A stretch of DNA of 64,000 nt from Paenibacillus sp. MMS20-IR301 (GCF_032302195.1 NZ_CP135275.1:3162001-3226000), one strand, 5' to 3'. Counted from the first letter of the stretch, positions 36,158 through 47,300 are shown. The notes: generated by a model not told the origin, from the sequence alone. Translations and numbers: made by a program.

Positions 36158-36321
36158 ATTCCTGCCAAAAGCTCCCCTCTGCCTGCTTTACGGACACAGG
36201 AGCCTTTATTCAGCTCATTTCACCGTGAAACCGGCTTGGCGAGGGGAAATAAGGGCTGTCAGGTCCGCAAGCCCAGCCAAATGCGCCAAAAAGACAAAAT
36301 AAAGGCTGTGGTGTCCGTTGC
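36158..36321. repeat. Dispersed nested-palindrome repeat, copy 2 (interrupted by IS110)
   Basis: This is the larger part of the second copy; its first module (TTACGGACACAGGAGACCT, 34424-34442) lies on the other side of the IS110 element. The rest follows copy 1 closely, including GGCTTGGCGAGGGGAAATAA and AAATAAAGGCTGTGGTGTCC. Confidence 0.85.
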
Positions 36322-36382
36322 GTTCAGCCGCACAGATTCATAGAGTCAAAGTTCGTAGTTAGTTAGCAACTCTGGTGGCGCT

Positions 36383-36480
36383 GCGGTCAGATACGGAAGC
36401 TCATGGAGCCAAGGGTTAGTTTGGGGCCTGATGTGCGTAGCAGTCAGATACGGAGGCTGATGGAGCCAAGAGTTTGTTGT
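36383..36480 (+). repeat. Two tandem 57-bp units
   Basis: GCGGTCAGATACGGAAGCTC at 36383 recurs as GCAGTCAGATACGGAGGCTG at 36440, each followed by ATGGAGCCAAG. The second unit diverges toward its end. No coding frame or known element explains it. Confidence 0.6.
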
Positions 36481-36550
36481 AAAGGGCTGCTTTGGAGTTC
36501 TGGTGCGAAGTCGGGATAGGGCCCCCCACAGACAGTACTACGCGCAAACA

Positions 36551-36588
36551 AAAAATCGCCCCCGGACATTTCTGCCCGGGAGCGTTTT
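36551..36588 (-). terminator. Rho-independent terminator of the beta-glucoside operon
   Basis: On the minus strand CGCTCCCGGG / CCGGGGGCG forms a stem followed by ATTTTTTG. It lies 26 bp beyond the stop codon of the 6-phospho-beta-glucosidase gene. Confidence 0.88.
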
Positions 36589-36613
36589 GGTACAGCTTCC
36601 CCTGCCTGCCAAT

Positions 36614-38098
<1,485 letters not shown>

Positions 38099-39391
38099 TT
38101 AGTTTGCTGCGGCTGCTGTCTTAGACTCAGCCTGCTGCTCCAGCTCGAAAGCTTCGGCATCGGCCTTTTTGAAGAACGGATAGTAGATGGCAAAGCTCGC
38201 GACGATCATCACCAGCTGGAATGCGGATACACGCCAGCCCCCGTTCATCCAGCCATTCACCAGCACCGGAATACCCAGCGGAACCTGGATACCGTGCAGA
38301 ACCGGCAGAACTCCAATCGAAGTCAGTAGGATTGCCAGGCCGCTGCTCACCAGCGGTGTCACAATGAACGGGATCATGAACCGTACGTTAAGCACCAGCG
38401 GCATTCCGAAGATAACCGGCTCGTTAACTCCAATGATGCTAGGGATGATGGCAAGTCTGCCCAGCGTTTTGTACCGGGTTGATTTTGCAAACAGCATGGC
38501 AATGATCAGACCCAGCGTGGCCCCCGCACCGCCGATCAGAACATAGACCGGGAAGAACGGTGAACCGATAATATTCGTGCCTTCTACACCTCTCTGGTAA
38601 GCATCCAGATTCTCTAGTCCAAGCGCTACCCAAATAGGGCCTACTACAGAGTACACCACGAGTGTTCCGTGAACACCGAAGAACCAGAGCAGATGGATCA
38701 GGAAGATACAGATCAGCATCGCCCACCACGTACCTCCAAGGCTCGTCAGCGGCAATTGGATAATGGAAAAGACAAATTCATGCATGTTCCCGTATTTCGT
38801 TGCTCCAAAAATCGCTGTCAGAATCAGCATCACGAATACAATAATGAAGCCGGGCGTCAATGCGGCAAAGGATTTCTCAACCGTCGGCGGAACACCCTTT
38901 GGCATTTTGATATACACTTTTTTCTCCAGCAGGAAAGTATAGAGCTTGCCGACAATGAGGGCAATAATAATAGCTACGAACAGCCCCTTGGCTCCCAGCC
39001 AGGAGTAACCGAAGGCTTTGGTGGCACCATCATCGAGCAGTCCCTTCGGAGTAACCAGCAGAAAGCTCATCAGTGCCAGAATACCGGCAGAGAATCCCTG
39101 CTGCTTAAGCTGTACCGCAAAATTGTAAGCGATGGAGAACACCGCATAAAGAGCGATTAAATCTGTTGTGATTGTTGCCGGAATTGCCGTATATGTCTTC
39201 AGGCCGGTACTTTCCAGGAAGTTCTGGTAAGGCTCCAGCTTCAGTGCATTGATCAGGGAAAAGATTGCACCCAGGATCAGGATCGGCATCAACGCCATCA
39301 AGCCGTTTGAGATCGCACTGATATAATTATTTTTTTGAATCTTGGTACTGGCTTTCTGAATCTTGACTCTCCATTCTGCGCCGCTGGCCAT
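38099..39391 (-). CDS. PTS cellobiose/beta-glucoside transporter subunit IIC
   Basis: A membrane permease of 430 residues with about ten hydrophobic helices, of the lactose/cellobiose (Lac) family. Typical segments are NNYISAISNGLMALMPILIL at the N-terminus, FFGVHGTLVVYSVVGPIW in the middle, and NEPVIFGMPLVLNVRFMIPF (the conserved sugar-binding loop with the NEP motif). It carries the sugar across the membrane while IIB phosphorylates it. GGGGG lies nine bases before the ATG; it follows the IIB gene by three bases and precedes the glucosidase. Confidence 0.95.
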   Translation of the reverse strand: MASGAEWRVKIQKASTKIQKNNYISAISNGLMALMPILILGAIFSLINALKLEPYQNFLESTGLKTYTAIPATITTDLIALYAVFSIAYNFAVQLKQQGFSAGILALMSFLLVTPKGLLDDGATKAFGYSWLGAKGLFVAIIIALIVGKLYTFLLEKKVYIKMPKGVPPTVEKSFAALTPGFIIVFVMLILTAIFGATKYGNMHEFVFSIIQLPLTSLGGTWWAMLICIFLIHLLWFFGVHGTLVVYSVVGPIWVALGLENLDAYQRGVEGTNIIGSPFFPVYVLIGGAGATLGLIIAMLFAKSTRYKTLGRLAIIPSIIGVNEPVIFGMPLVLNVRFMIPFIVTPLVSSGLAILLTSIGVLPVLHGIQVPLGIPVLVNGWMNGGWRVSAFQLVMIVASFAIYYPFFKKADAEAFELEQQAESKTAAAAN

Positions 39392-39394
39392 GAA

Positions 39395-39700
39395 CTAAGC
39401 CCCCTTCTCCATAAGTTCAATTGCTGTTTCCAGCACTTTATCCCCATCCATCATTCCGTAGGCCATCATCTCAATTGTCGTTACCGGAATGCTAGGATAT
39501 TCGGCAGCCAGATCCCCTTCAGCATGGCCCATCTGCGGCCCCAGCATAATAATGTCGAACGGTGCCTGGTCAGCAATATCACTCTCCGCTACTGCATCGA
39601 TGACAACCTCAATTCCCTTGGCGCGCGCTGCATCCTTCATGCGTTCCACCAGCATACTTGTTGAGAAGCCGCCTGCACAGGCGAGTAGAATTTTTTTCAT
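39395..39700 (-). CDS. PTS lactose/cellobiose-family subunit IIB
   Basis: A 101-residue phosphocarrier. The phosphorylated cysteine is Cys8 in KKILLACAGGFSTSMLVERM, with the P-loop-like AGGFSTSM following it; the usual family form is CSAGMSTS, so the GF variant is slightly unusual but the cysteine is intact. DIIMLGPQMGHAEGDL in the second half is characteristic. It receives phosphate from IIA (two bases upstream in the operon) and passes it to the sugar at IIC. Confidence 0.95.
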   Translation of the reverse strand: MKKILLACAGGFSTSMLVERMKDAARAKGIEVVIDAVAESDIADQAPFDIIMLGPQMGHAEGDLAAEYPSIPVTTIEMMAYGMMDGDKVLETAIELMEKGA

Positions 39701-39702
39701 AA

Positions 39703-40041
39703 TTAGTTCACCAGACCTTTCAATTGTTGTTCCAGCGCCTTGCGCTCCTTCACTTCTTCAATCAGTTCCACAGCCAGCTCACGAACCGTCAATGCGTTCA
39801 TCAAATGGTCCTGTGCGTGAATCATCAGCAGTGTGATTTCTGTTTTCTCGCCGCGGCCTTCGGCCTGGATCAGACCGGTTTGGACTTTATGCGCTTTGGT
39901 CAGACTCAGCTTCGCATTCTTGATCATTTCTTCTGCTTCTTCAATATTGCCTGTACGTGCGGTGCGTACCGCTTTAAGGCTGAGACTCCGGGCTTCCCCG
40001 CTGCTCGCGATAATCTGCATAATTGTTTGTTCATAATCCAT
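39703..40041 (-). CDS. PTS lactose/cellobiose-family subunit IIA
   Basis: A 112-residue helical trimer-forming protein. The active histidine is in LLMIHAQDHLM (His75, with the conserved Asp three residues on that binds the structural metal in this family). The N-terminal helix IMQIIASSGEARSLSLKA also matches. It takes phosphate from HPr and donates it to the cysteine of IIB, encoded next. Confidence 0.95.
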   Translation of the reverse strand: MDYEQTIMQIIASSGEARSLSLKAVRTARTGNIEEAEEMIKNAKLSLTKAHKVQTGLIQAEGRGEKTEITLLMIHAQDHLMNALTVRELAVELIEEVKERKALEQQLKGLVN

Positions 40042-40061
40042 GGTTTCTTCACTCCTGATCT

Positions 40062-41981
40062 TTATAGTAGGTTCTCTATCTCTATCATAAATTGCTCATA
40101 GCTGTTAACGGCCAGCAGGCGGTTTCTGCTGTCTTCTCTCTCCATCAGAACCAGCAGCAGTTTGCTGATTTCTTTGTGCAGGAACAATTGCCCCGGACGC
40201 AGGTTAATCAAAAAGATCAGCTGCACCGGCTTGCCGTCATGCAGGAGCTGTTTCTTCAGTACAGTTACACTGATGCAGTCGCGGATGGCGCTCATCCGCA
40301 TGGGATGCGGGCCGGCGATGCCATTTTTATAGATGGTTGTAAATTTATTCTCCCGGAACAGGACCTGCTCCGGAAAATCCTCAGCCGCATAATGATAGTC
40401 CGTAATCTCACAGCAGCGCTGCTGCAGCAGCTCGATGTAGTCATCCGGCCCGTCTGTATGGAACAGCTCCTTGCGGAACAAGTCCTTGAAATCCATAAGC
40501 TTACGGGATGGCTGTGTATGGCCCATCTGCAGCGATAAGATCTCTTTGATCCGCTGAATCTCCTGATCATCGAGCAGCTGTTTAATATGAATGACCAGCT
40601 TGCCGTCAATATCAGTCTCCACCGGCACTGTCGTCAGAATCAGATCCACTTGTCTGCCGCTGATCTCCTTAAGCTCGGTAATGGACGCCGTGATTACGGA
40701 TGCCTTGGGAAATACCGCTTCAAGCTTCAGCCGGATGAGCTGTGCGCTGCCACCGCCGGTCGAGCATATCACAGCAATCCGTTTGTACTGCTCCAGATTA
40801 CGCTGCTGCATCCGTTCCAGATGCGTTGCGAAATGAAGCGCGACATACCCGGCTTCGTCCCGGGACATCTTGAAGCCGTATTGCTCTTCAATAATCTCAG
40901 CGAACCGGAAGGAGATCACGAACACGTTGGCATACTGACTGTATACATCTTCTACAAGCGGATTTCCAAGCTGCAGATTATAGTAAAGACGGTTCAGCAG
41001 CGGGAACATATGCAGCAGCAGCGCTTCCTGCAAGGCATCATCTTTATTAAAGCCGGTGAGGAATTCCTTATCCAACCGCTGCAAAATATCGTTAATCCCT
41101 TGCCGCAGCTGTGACTTGGTCTCATCTGACATACGCTCCATAATCGTTTTGCCCGAAATATGCAGCGCCAGATAATCCACTTCGACCTGCGGAAGCGTTA
41201 TCTCGTAGTGGGACTCGATCCACTTGGCAATTCTGCCTGCTATATCCTGATACAGCAGCTCCGGCTTACCCTGCACCGCTTGTCCGGGTACGATGTAATT
41301 GTGCTTGGAGACACGGTACAGGAGAATGAACAGATGGGTAACAATATTATTCAGGAACACATCCGATATTTTCAGTTCCTTGTCCTTCAGCACCTGCAAA
41401 AGATAAGCGGTCAGCTGCTCCCTGTCAAACTCCCGCTCATACGCATGGAAATCCTCGGTTTGCTGGAGCGTTTGGCCGGATTGCAGGATAAAATAGGAGA
41501 ACGCTTTGCGGAAATCCTTCTCGTCCCCCTCAATTTTCATACCGTAATGGGCCCGGCGGGCCAGACTTAGGCGAAACGCACCCAAGCGCTGCTCCACTTC
41601 CTTCAAGTCAGAGATAATGGTGGAGCGGCTGACTCCCATCTCCTCTGCCATCTTATCCATCGACTGATAGCTGCTGCTCTGCAGGAGATAGAAAAGCAGA
41701 AACTGCTGCCGTGACTGCTTGTTGTCCAGATCCACCTGATCACTTTGGAGCAGCCCCTTTTCCCGGTAAATCCGGAAAGCCTCCGGCTCCTTGACCTCAA
41801 GCTGATAGCCTTGGCCCCTTATCATTCTGACTTGAAACCCGTGTGCTGCACCGGTCTTGCCAAGAGATCGGATAATGTCGCGGACCGTCCGTTCGGACAG
41901 CCCTACCTCCGCCATCAATTCGCCCATCTTAACCGGAACATTTCTGTTTAATAGAATATTGACGATCGTATATTCCCTCAT
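40062..41981 (-). CDS. PRD-containing PTS-dependent transcriptional regulator (LicR/ManR-type)
   Basis: A 639-residue activator. Approximate domains: HTH_11 (5-60, with VKMGELMAEVGLSERTVRDI), a second Mga-type HTH (85-140, DKMAEEMGVSRSTIISDL), PRD1 (about 180-290) and PRD2 (about 295-395) with PTS-regulated histidines, a IIB-like domain around 400-490 with the Cys motif IAVICSTGGGSAQL, and a IIA-like domain (about 500-639) with GPHPMRMS. It should sense sugar flux through phosphorylation and activate the operon. GAGG lies seven bases before the ATG; 20 bp separate it from the IIA gene, so it is autoregulated within the same transcript. Confidence 0.93.
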   Translation of the reverse strand: MREYTIVNILLNRNVPVKMGELMAEVGLSERTVRDIIRSLGKTGAAHGFQVRMIRGQGYQLEVKEPEAFRIYREKGLLQSDQVDLDNKQSRQQFLLFYLLQSSSYQSMDKMAEEMGVSRSTIISDLKEVEQRLGAFRLSLARRAHYGMKIEGDEKDFRKAFSYFILQSGQTLQQTEDFHAYEREFDREQLTAYLLQVLKDKELKISDVFLNNIVTHLFILLYRVSKHNYIVPGQAVQGKPELLYQDIAGRIAKWIESHYEITLPQVEVDYLALHISGKTIMERMSDETKSQLRQGINDILQRLDKEFLTGFNKDDALQEALLLHMFPLLNRLYYNLQLGNPLVEDVYSQYANVFVISFRFAEIIEEQYGFKMSRDEAGYVALHFATHLERMQQRNLEQYKRIAVICSTGGGSAQLIRLKLEAVFPKASVITASITELKEISGRQVDLILTTVPVETDIDGKLVIHIKQLLDDQEIQRIKEILSLQMGHTQPSRKLMDFKDLFRKELFHTDGPDDYIELLQQRCCEITDYHYAAEDFPEQVLFRENKFTTIYKNGIAGPHPMRMSAIRDCISVTVLKKQLLHDGKPVQLIFLINLRPGQLFLHKEISKLLLVLMEREDSRNRLLAVNSYEQFMIEIENLL

Positions 41982-42048
41982 CGGTCACCCTCGTTTGTGA
42001 TACTAGTATCGGTGTGAAGCAACTCAGCTGGTTATGGCCTTATCTTAC

Positions 42049-42063
42049 TTGAAAACGTTATCT
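42049..42063. promoter_or_regulatory. Candidate catabolite-responsive element (cre)
   Basis: TTGAAAACGTTATCT fits the CcpA consensus WTGNAANCGNWNNCA at all but the last base. It lies about 70-80 bp upstream of the regulator start, where CcpA repression of the beta-glucoside operon would be expected. Confidence 0.6.
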
Positions 42064-42198
42064 TAAGAACAGTTTGTATTCTGCAGTTTGGAACGGCAGA
42101 ATTTGCAGGTTATCTGTTCATTCGCTAATAAGGTGTCCCTAATCCTGGAAAACAAACATCCGGGTGCATAACCGTAATTACTGGTCTTCCCAAAATAA

Positions 42199-42232
42199 AA
42201 AGCCCTTCCCGTCATAAGACGAAGAAGGGCTT
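42199..42232 (-). terminator. Rho-independent terminator of the third SLH gene
   Basis: On the minus strand AAGCCCTTC / GAAGGGCTT with a 15-base loop is followed by TTTTATTTT. It is 15 bp after the stop codon. Confidence 0.9.
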
Positions 42233-42246
42233 AATACGTTTAGCAA

Positions 42247-45200
42247 TTATTCTGCAGTGTGATCTACAGAAGCCGCTTGAATGCTGCCGAATGCCCAATA
42301 CTGCGCAGGGACGTCAGTCCACTTTGGCGCGGCGCTGGTCAATGGAGCGATACCAAGGGCGCGGTTAATGATGGTTACAGCTTCGGCACGGGTCAGCGGC
42401 TGGTTAGGACGGAAGGTTCCGTCTTCGTAGCCGGTGATCATGCCCGCCTGAGCTGTCAATTCGACAGCAGCCTGTGCCCAGTGGCCGGCAACATCGCTGA
42501 AGCTGGCCGTATTTCCTTGAGCACCTGTAATCAACCGGGACAGAATAGCCGCCATTTCGGCTCTGGTTATCGTTTGATTTGGTTTAAAGCTGCCGTCCGC
42601 ATAACCCTTCATAATTCCGCTTGCACTCACCTGACTAATGGCATTTGCTGCCCAGTGTCCGGCAACATCAGTGTAAGCAGCGCCTGAAGTACCAGCAATT
42701 TGGCTGAAGGTACGGGCGATGATGCTGGCTACTTCGGCACGGGTGATACTGTTGCCCGGCTTGAAGGTGCCATCCTCATAACCTGTCATATAAGCCTTCA
42801 CTTCTACTTTAGGATTCTGAGCAAGAACCACCGTAAATGTGCTGAACTTATTCACCGTAAATTGAATACCGGATTTGCCGGCTTGTCCGAATGATACAAT
42901 CTCACCCTTGACCAGTTCTTTCGTGCCGTCGCTATGCTCGATGAAGACGGTTAGCGCCTGCAGCTCTGCAGGGGTCAACGAAGCAGTATTCACCGGCAAC
43001 ACGAGCGTAACCGGACGGTTCTGCAGATTAGTATCAATCGTTACCGGACGGCCCATCAGCGTTACAATGGCTCCGCCCGTTACACTTTGGATCTGATTTT
43101 TCGCACGGGCTTCAGCCTCGGCAGCCTGCTGCTCCGTTTTGAGCGGTACCAGATGGAAGTAAATCTCCTGGGCAAAATCAGCCAGAGAGCCAGCCGGCAC
43201 CTTCACTTCAGCATTTACGGTGAAGATATCGAGGCCGACCCTATTATCGGCGAGTTGCTTGCTGGAAGCTGCAGGAATGGTCAATCTTGTTTCTGCAACC
43301 TCATCATTTGTATCCGGAATAAGGATTGTCGCAATGTTTGAGCCAGTGGCCTTAAGTGCATTAATGATCTGGAGCACTTTGTCAGAGGCCAAGGCAATTG
43401 CATCCTTCTTCACACTGTTGGCATCCTTCGTACGGGTAATGTCTACAGATACCGTTGAACCTTGCGCACTGCCATTGCCTACATTCGCCGAAATGGTTTC
43501 GGTTGAAGAGGATGGAGTGCCTGATCCCGCAGGTGCAGAAGATCCAGAAGATGGTGCTCCCGGATTTGGCGTGACCGGTGCAGGAACGGTTGTGAAGCTC
43601 CAGACGCCTTTATCCGCAAATCCTGCAAAGCTGTTACCCGCCTCGTCTTTGAGTGCACCAGGCTGAATCACTACATAATAATTGGCGCCTTGCGCCAATA
43701 GGCCGGTTGTACTAATGCTGACCGTAGCGTTTGTAATGCTAACACGCGCTGTATCGCCCGCTTTAATCGTTGCTACGGCAGAATCATTAGCCGCATTCAT
43801 AATAACGAACTCTGCATCTCCTGGCAGCACATTCTCATTAAAGGTTATCGAGAGTGTAGCCGATACAGGAACATTATCCGCATGATTTACCGGACTGAAA
43901 GCTGTCACCAGCGGCGCTGTTGTATCCGGCAGGCTGGTAGTCATAAACCGCCAGGCGGTGATACCTGAGATGCCGGCAAAGCTGTTGCCTGCCAGATCTT
44001 TAAATGCGCCTTCTGTAACACGTACAAAGTAGTTAGTGCCATGCTCCAGATTGTCAGCCGGATTAATCGTTACTACATTATTCCGGATGGTTACATAATC
44101 TGAACTCGCCGGAATGATCACAACCGGATTAACTTCATCTGTACTTTTGAAAATACCGATGCTGCCGGCTGCCGCCTGAACATTCTCACTGAAGGTAAGG
44201 ACCAGATTAGCATTGATGGCTACCTCTGTTGCCCAGGACTCAGGTGAATACGTACTCACCGTCGGTGAGGTTCTATCAGGTACGGCTGTTGTTGTAAACT
44301 GCCAGGCCTTGCTGTCCGCGATGCCCGCATAGCTGTTGCCTGACATATCTTTGAACGCGGCGGAGCCAATCTTAACATAGTAAGTTGTATCATAACCCAG
44401 ACCACCCACTGGATTAATCGTCACTACTGCATCTTGGATGGTTAGGTCTTTGGCCGTAATTGCTGCTGCCGGCTTGTCGGTTGCACTGTTATAAATAACT
44501 ATAATGTTGCCGGCTGCCGCAGTTACTTTCTCACTGAACGTAAGAGTCAGACCCGTTTCAACCGGCACTCCCTTTGCTCCCGGCTCAGGTGAAAACGCGC
44601 TTAACGTTGGTGCTGTCGTATCCGGCTCAGCAAGTGTTGTAAATTTCCAGGCTGTGCTGTCAGAGATACCAGCAAAGGAATTACCGGCTGTATCTTTGAA
44701 TGCATCGCTTGTGATAAGTACATAGTAGCTTGTACCATACTCCAGAGCTTTAGTTGGAATAATCTTTGCAGCCGTGTTATTGAGGATCGTTACGTCCTTG
44801 GCGGCAATTGTATCGACCTTCGTATCTGTCGCACTGTTGTAAATCTCAATGTTACCTTTTGCCGCTACTACATTCTCGTTGAAGGTTACCACCAGATCCG
44901 TACTGACACTCACATCTTTTACCCCGTTATCAGGTGAATAAGTGCTTACTTCCGGTGCTGTCTTATCCGGTTCATTGATGGTTGTGAAATGCCATGGAAT
45001 TTCGCTTGGCTGACCTGTAAGTCCAGCATAGCTATTGCCTGCTGTATCTTTAAATGCACCGGCCTCAATCCGCACATAATAACCTGTGCTATAATCCAGC
45101 TCTTTAGAAGGTGTAATCGTCGCTTTATTTTCGTCTACAATTACATCCTTAGCGGAGATTGTATCTGCTATAGTGTCAGACGCACTGTAGTAAATTACAA

Positions 45201-46974
45201 TATCGCCTTTCGCAGCAACTACATTCTCGTCGAAGGTAAGGATCAGATTGGTATCAACCGCTACATCCTTTGTTCCAGGTACAGGCGACAACGCACTAAC
45301 TGTCGGTGGTGTCATATCTGGTTCTTCAACTACTGTAAACTGCCAGGTTTCATTGTCTGTAATGCCGGCAAATTTGTGTCCTGCAGCATCCTCGAACGCT
45401 CCGGCATCGATGTTCACATAGTAGTCATCACCATATTCCAGCTGATCATACGGAGTAATTGTTACAGTATTTTTATCAATAGCTACGTTGGAAAAAGCCA
45501 CATTAATGCTCTGCGGAACACTGTTATCCGTGCTGTTATAAATCTCGATGTTGCCGTTCCCCTCGAATACTTCCTTGTTGAAAGTAAGGACCAGCTTAGC
45601 GTCTCTGGCTACTCCTGTAGCCCCATTCTCCGGGAAATACGTGCTTACCGTTGGAACTGTCGTATCCGAGGCTTTGACGGTCTTAAATGTCCAGGAGCCA
45701 TTATTTATCGCTGAGCTCCCTACTTTTAGACCTTCATCATAGAAGGCATTGCTGTCGACCTGAATTTCATAATCAGTATCGCCAGCTAAATCTTTTTGCG
45801 GATTAATCGTCACTTCATTATTTTTGACCGCCACCTTGCTGTCGCTAACCGGGATGGTTTCGACCGGAGTAGACAGGTCCGAAGCTTTGTAGATAAAAAT
45901 GTTGGCATCCGTTGTCGTTTTCTTGATCTTCTGATTAAACGAAATAATCAGATTGGCATCGACCTCGACACCCTGCTCAGAAGGTTCTGGAGATCTGCCG
46001 ATGACTTTCGGAGCATTGACAACCGGATTGGAAAGAATCACCACGCCGGAATTTCCGGCTGCGATAAATTGTTCCAGGCTGGAGATATACCCGATACCGT
46101 TAAGCTTGCTGGTCACACCCGTCGTCTCAGTAGACCACTTCTGTCCCTGATTTTCTGAGTACAACGCAGTCCCGTTGTCTCCCGCTGCCATGAATGCACT
46201 GTTGCCGTAAGCAACCCCATTCAGATTTACCGCTGGAATGTCTGCAATCTTTGCTGCTTTGGTAGTATCCGGAGAGGTAACCACCGTTCCCGAGGCACCA
46301 ACCGCAAGGAAGATGCCGCCCCCGAAGGTAATGCCATAGAGCGAATTAGTTGTTTTAGATGATGCTGGTACACTCCACTCAGCTCTATCTATTGATGTTA
46401 CTATAGCACCGTCTGCACCAACCGCTACGTATTTGCCATTGCCATAGGCTACAGCATACAAGCTCTTGGAGGTTTTACTATCCGTAACCTCTTTCCAAAC
46501 AACCCCATCCGAAGACGTTACAATTGTCCCGCTGTCACCTACTGCAACTAGACCTTTGGGGTCATAAGCAATTCCGTTCAAGTTAGGCACTGCACTCATA
46601 GTCTGGTTTGTCCAAACTGTACCGTCATCGGACGTTATAATCGTTCCCTTATCACCTACGGCAATAAATTGGCTGCCTGTGTAGATAACATCATTCAAGT
46701 TTTCTGTTACACCTGAACTGTGGATGGTCCATACCGAAGTGCTACTTGCTGTAGCTACAACTCCGTCTTCACCCACGGCAACAAGCGTTGCATTGTCAGT
46801 CCCGCCGCTGGCTATAGCACTTACATTGTCACCGCCTGGCAGCGAATTAAGCTTCTCCCAGGCTGCCGGAGCCGGTTCCACCGGCAGGGCATATGCAGGA
46901 AATGCTCCTGTTAATAACACACTGATCATGAGTAACATCGAGATATACTTCTTCAGACTCCTGCTCATTACCAA
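42247..46974 (-). CDS. S-layer-anchored surface protein with propeller repeats, seven Ig-like (Big_5) domains and three SLH repeats
   Basis: A secreted protein of about 1575 residues. The TTG at 46974 has GGGGGAG seven bases upstream and is preferred over the ATG two codons later, where spacing is 13. The signal peptide ends near PAYA (about 30). Residues 35-318 hold propeller-like repeats (GSQFIAVGDKGTIITSDDG, GKYVAVGADGAIVTSIDR and others). Residues about 321-1133 carry seven Big_5 domains, each opening like SPVPGTKDVAVDTNLILTF and closing like DTAGNSYAGL. A Pro/Ser-rich linker and a mixed domain follow, then three SLH repeats (about 1388-1575, YEDGTFKPGNSITRAEVASI). No catalytic site is evident, so it is probably structural or adhesive. 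Single gene with terminator. Confidence 0.9.
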   Translation of the reverse strand: MVMSRSLKKYISMLLMISVLLTGAFPAYALPVEPAPAAWEKLNSLPGGDNVSAIASGGTDNATLVAVGEDGVVATASSTSVWTIHSSGVTENLNDVIYTGSQFIAVGDKGTIITSDDGTVWTNQTMSAVPNLNGIAYDPKGLVAVGDSGTIVTSSDGVVWKEVTDSKTSKSLYAVAYGNGKYVAVGADGAIVTSIDRAEWSVPASSKTTNSLYGITFGGGIFLAVGASGTVVTSPDTTKAAKIADIPAVNLNGVAYGNSAFMAAGDNGTALYSENQGQKWSTETTGVTSKLNGIGYISSLEQFIAAGNSGVVILSNPVVNAPKVIGRSPEPSEQGVEVDANLIISFNQKIKKTTTDANIFIYKASDLSTPVETIPVSDSKVAVKNNEVTINPQKDLAGDTDYEIQVDSNAFYDEGLKVGSSAINNGSWTFKTVKASDTTVPTVSTYFPENGATGVARDAKLVLTFNKEVFEGNGNIEIYNSTDNSVPQSINVAFSNVAIDKNTVTITPYDQLEYGDDYYVNIDAGAFEDAAGHKFAGITDNETWQFTVVEEPDMTPPTVSALSPVPGTKDVAVDTNLILTFDENVVAAKGDIVIYYSASDTIADTISAKDVIVDENKATITPSKELDYSTGYYVRIEAGAFKDTAGNSYAGLTGQPSEIPWHFTTINEPDKTAPEVSTYSPDNGVKDVSVSTDLVVTFNENVVAAKGNIEIYNSATDTKVDTIAAKDVTILNNTAAKIIPTKALEYGTSYYVLITSDAFKDTAGNSFAGISDSTAWKFTTLAEPDTTAPTLSAFSPEPGAKGVPVETGLTLTFSEKVTAAAGNIIVIYNSATDKPAAAITAKDLTIQDAVVTINPVGGLGYDTTYYVKIGSAAFKDMSGNSYAGIADSKAWQFTTTAVPDRTSPTVSTYSPESWATEVAINANLVLTFSENVQAAAGSIGIFKSTDEVNPVVIIPASSDYVTIRNNVVTINPADNLEHGTNYFVRVTEGAFKDLAGNSFAGISGITAWRFMTTSLPDTTAPLVTAFSPVNHADNVPVSATLSITFNENVLPGDAEFVIMNAANDSAVATIKAGDTARVSITNATVSISTTGLLAQGANYYVVIQPGALKDEAGNSFAGFADKGVWSFTTVPAPVTPNPGAPSSGSSAPAGSGTPSSSTETISANVGNGSAQGSTVSVDITRTKDANSVKKDAIALASDKVLQIINALKATGSNIATILIPDTNDEVAETRLTIPAASSKQLADNRVGLDIFTVNAEVKVPAGSLADFAQEIYFHLVPLKTEQQAAEAEARAKNQIQSVTGGAIVTLMGRPVTIDTNLQNRPVTLVLPVNTASLTPAELQALTVFIEHSDGTKELVKGEIVSFGQAGKSGIQFTVNKFSTFTVVLAQNPKVEVKAYMTGYEDGTFKPGNSITRAEVASIIARTFSQIAGTSGAAYTDVAGHWAANAISQVSASGIMKGYADGSFKPNQTITRAEMAAILSRLITGAQGNTASFSDVAGHWAQAAVELTAQAGMITGYEDGTFRPNQPLTRAEAVTIINRALGIAPLTSAAPKWTDVPAQYWAFGSIQAASVDHTAE

Positions 46975-47273
46975 TCCAACGCTCCCCCTTATTCATTGAT
47001 CATTTTCCGTCCGCTGTGCAGCAAGTGTTGTTGCCTTCTGTATTTGCTCCCTTTGCTCCTGCATTCTCCTTTCAACTTGCCTCCCGCGGACAAAAAACAA
47101 TTAAACACTACATAGAATTTTTCATATCTCCGGTCCATTTTATCAGACAGCTCTAAACAAACTCTTAACAAATCTCGACAAAAACCGTATCTACAGACCC
47201 GAAATCCAGCATCTCTATCAAAATAAACGAAAAAATCCCTGTTTTTTAGTTAAAAATGTCTAAAAATAAAAAA
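46975..47273. other. Upstream region of the third SLH gene
   Basis: AT-rich region with no supported gene; it should hold the SLH gene promoter. Confidence 0.5.
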
Positions 47274-47300
47274 AGCACGGAGCTTCTGCTCTCATGCTTA
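47274..47300 (-). terminator. Terminator-like hairpin
   Basis: On the minus strand AGCATGAGAGC / GCTCCGTGCT with loop AGAA is followed by TTTTTTTATTTTT. It could end transcription of the small frame at 47357 or of the TetR-DoxX unit further up. Confidence 0.75.
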
